Origin: an uncultured Clostridia bacterium
Lineage (GTDB): Bacteria; Bacillota; Clostridia; Oscillospirales; Ruminococcaceae
Direction of reading: 5' to 3'
Assembly: GCA_947177545.1 (NCBI GenBank)
Contig: CAMWVF010000067.1
Coordinates: 1-6,345, forward strand
Length of the DNA stretch: 6,345 nt
Shown: positions 5,401 through 6,345 of the stretch, piece after piece
Position numbering within the stretch: the stretch's first letter is position 1
Layout of the letters: each line of letters starts with the position of its first letter
The notes under the pieces: model-generated
Databases searched by the model: none
What the model was told of the DNA's origin: nothing
The model's input: only the letters and a program-made list of their open reading frames with translations
Translations under genes and position numbers: made by a program

Positions 5401-6171
5401 TTAAAATTCAATCCATATAAGATTTTCTTTGTCAATAATATCGCTGTAGGATATGCTCAAACCTTTTTTCTCCAATATACTGTAGCAATCGCCCTCAATT
5501 TCAAGTTTATGCCTTGATAATCCTACATTGACAATATTATTTTCATTGTCAAGCAACTTTGTATCCATTCCATTTGTCAGAAGAACGTATTTCTTGTCCT
5601 TTTCCTTAGCAAGTTTTTCTAAAATGATTGAAAAGCCGCCATTCTCGCTGTCATTTACACTTACGCTCATTGTTTCAATTTTGTCCCTTAGAAACCTTAC
5701 AGTGCCTGCTTCTTCCAAGTCTTTTGTGAAAATAAAACATTGTATAACGTCACTTGTTTGATTTGACGCTACATCAAAGAAGGTAGCACTACTGATTGAC
5801 AGGTAACATCCATTTTCATTGTATAGCTTTGATGTTTGCATTTCATTAACAAAGCCGTAAACCAATGCGCTAAAAAGTCCTTTAAATTCCTTTGCAGCAA
5901 ACGTCCCTTTTAAGTCAACGGCAGCTTTAATATTTTCCGATTGGGATATTATTTCCTCGCTGCATACATCACTGTATTCACCATATGACTTTATTGGACT
6001 GGTCAACACATCATCTTGCAAATCAGAAGTTTCTTGTCTGCCAGAAAACTCCAATGTCAATACATCATCTTGCACGTCAGAAGTTTCTTGTTTGCCAGAA
6101 AGCTCTGATATTATAAATGCTATAATGCACACAGCCAAAACAATTACAGTTATAATACCAATCTTTTTCAT
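5401..6171 (-). CDS. Membrane-anchored extracytoplasmic protein of unknown function with a duplicated segment
   Basis: This is an unrecognised 256-residue protein. MKK followed by a hydrophobic helix (about 4-22, IGIITVIVLAVCIIAFII) anchors it with the rest outside. LAVC is not a good lipobox, since -1 should be Gly, Ala or Ser, so an uncleaved anchor is favoured over a lipoprotein. Next come two tandem 18-residue acidic linker repeats (SELSGKQETSDVQDDVLT / LEFSGRQETSDLQDDVLT, residues 22-57). A single mixed alpha/beta domain follows (for example LFSALVYGFVNEMQ, CFIFTKDLEEAGTVRFLRDK, KYVLLTNGMDTKLLD). The ATG at 6171 has GGAGG 12 bases upstream, a little distant, and an AGCGGG nearer. The gene is upstream of and probably cotranscribed with the secreted protein at 5378. 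Its AT-rich composition differs from the topB block. It may be host DNA or another element's cargo. Confidence 0.75.
   Translation of the reverse strand: MKKIGIITVIVLAVCIIAFIISELSGKQETSDVQDDVLTLEFSGRQETSDLQDDVLTSPIKSYGEYSDVCSEEIISQSENIKAAVDLKGTFAAKEFKGLFSALVYGFVNEMQTSKLYNENGCYLSISSATFFDVASNQTSDVIQCFIFTKDLEEAGTVRFLRDKIETMSVSVNDSENGGFSIILEKLAKEKDKKYVLLTNGMDTKLLDNENNIVNVGLSRHKLEIEGDCYSILEKKGLSISYSDIIDKENLIWIEF
6002..6109 (-). repeat. Two 54-bp tandem direct repeats inside the membrane-anchored protein gene
   Basis: Units 6002-6055 and 6056-6109 differ at a handful of positions and each encodes 18 residues, so the reading frame is preserved. Shared bases include ACATCATCTTGCA and TCAGAAGTTTCTTGT. 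They lie just after the membrane anchor, where extra length would extend the linker between membrane and domain. The divergence indicates a duplication that is not brand new. Confidence 0.85.
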
Positions 6172-6188
6172 TTTCCCGCTTGCCCTCC

Positions 6189-6217
6189 ATTATAAAACAA
6201 ATTCTATTCTGTAACAA
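6189..6217 (-). promoter_or_regulatory. Weak candidate promoter for the 256-aa/105-aa operon
   Basis: On the minus strand TTGTTA (6212-6217) and TATAAT (6189-6194) are 17 bases apart. The -10 is perfect but the -35 matches only four of six. A start about 7 bases downstream would fall after the GGAGG at 6184-6188, cutting it out of the message, so this promoter may not serve the gene as drawn. Further -10-like TATAAT sequences at 6271-6276 and 6321-6326 lack a visible good -35; the last would need sequence beyond the window. Confidence 0.3.
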
Positions 6218-6345
6218 TACAAAAAACAATTCCCAATTGGAAAACCTCACCCAGCATTTTTTACAATATTATTATAGTATTTATCACAAATAATTTTGTA
6301 AGTTATCACTCCTTTTTAACATTATAAATGCACATATTGTATAAT

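Noticed and set aside
6175..6345. CRISPR array, tRNA or riboswitch in the right-hand intergenic region
   Set aside because: The stretch is AT-rich with a few TATAAT-like boxes and an orphan AAGGAG (minus strand, about 6310), but no repeats, cloverleaf or conserved aptamer was seen.

Overview
This window looks like a patchwork of degraded mobile DNA from a low-GC Firmicute, most likely a gut Clostridia-type (Ruminococcus/Oscillospiraceae-like) host. The evidence is strong AAGGAGG-type ribosome binding sites, consensus sigma-A promoters, and gene types common on integrative and conjugative elements (ICEs) of these bacteria: a Rep_trans/NicK-like initiator, an excisionase-like helix-turn-helix protein, topoisomerase III with zinc ribbons, a YoeB toxin and an ICE-type sigma-like regulator remnant. 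No species is claimed.

Layout. (1) Positions 1 to about 1470, + strand, AT-rich: a consensus promoter (70-98) drives a small MerR/excisionase-type DNA-binding protein (153-341). A terminator-like hairpin follows, then a 9-bp stem with an 8-nt loop (374-399) whose sequence closely resembles the oriT/nick site of ICEBs1. The replication initiator/relaxase gene (393-1490) starts inside this hairpin. Together they read as a compact rolling-circle replication or mobilisation cassette. (2) Near 1470-1490 the cassette runs head-on into the 5' fragment of a minus-strand sigma-like regulator (1430-1576). That fragment has a strong ribosome binding site and a structured leader. (3) 1692 to about 5145, visibly richer in G+C: a minus-strand block of ICE-type genes. 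In transcription order these are a 5'-truncated unknown gene (4592-5170), a translationally coupled small membrane protein (4291-4599), a topoisomerase III gene that has lost its catalytic core and its frame (2441-3644), and an unknown 250-aa gene (1692-2444). A complete RelB/DinJ-YoeB toxin-antitoxin pair (3753-4287) sits in this block on the + strand, with its own promoter and a 10-bp inverted repeat flanking that promoter. (4) About 5145 to 6345, AT-rich again, minus strand: a membrane-anchored protein (5401-6171) followed by a secreted protein (5061-5378) whose 3' end is lost where the GC-rich block begins.

How it fits together: three scars (about 1470, about 3460, about 5145) show that the ICE block is a relic. 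It cannot encode conjugation machinery, and its topoisomerase is dead. The toxin-antitoxin pair is intact and may explain why the relic persists. The initiator plus its hairpin origin also looks intact and is the part most likely to be active, possibly mobilised in trans. No integrase, complete relaxosome or transfer apparatus is visible in the window.
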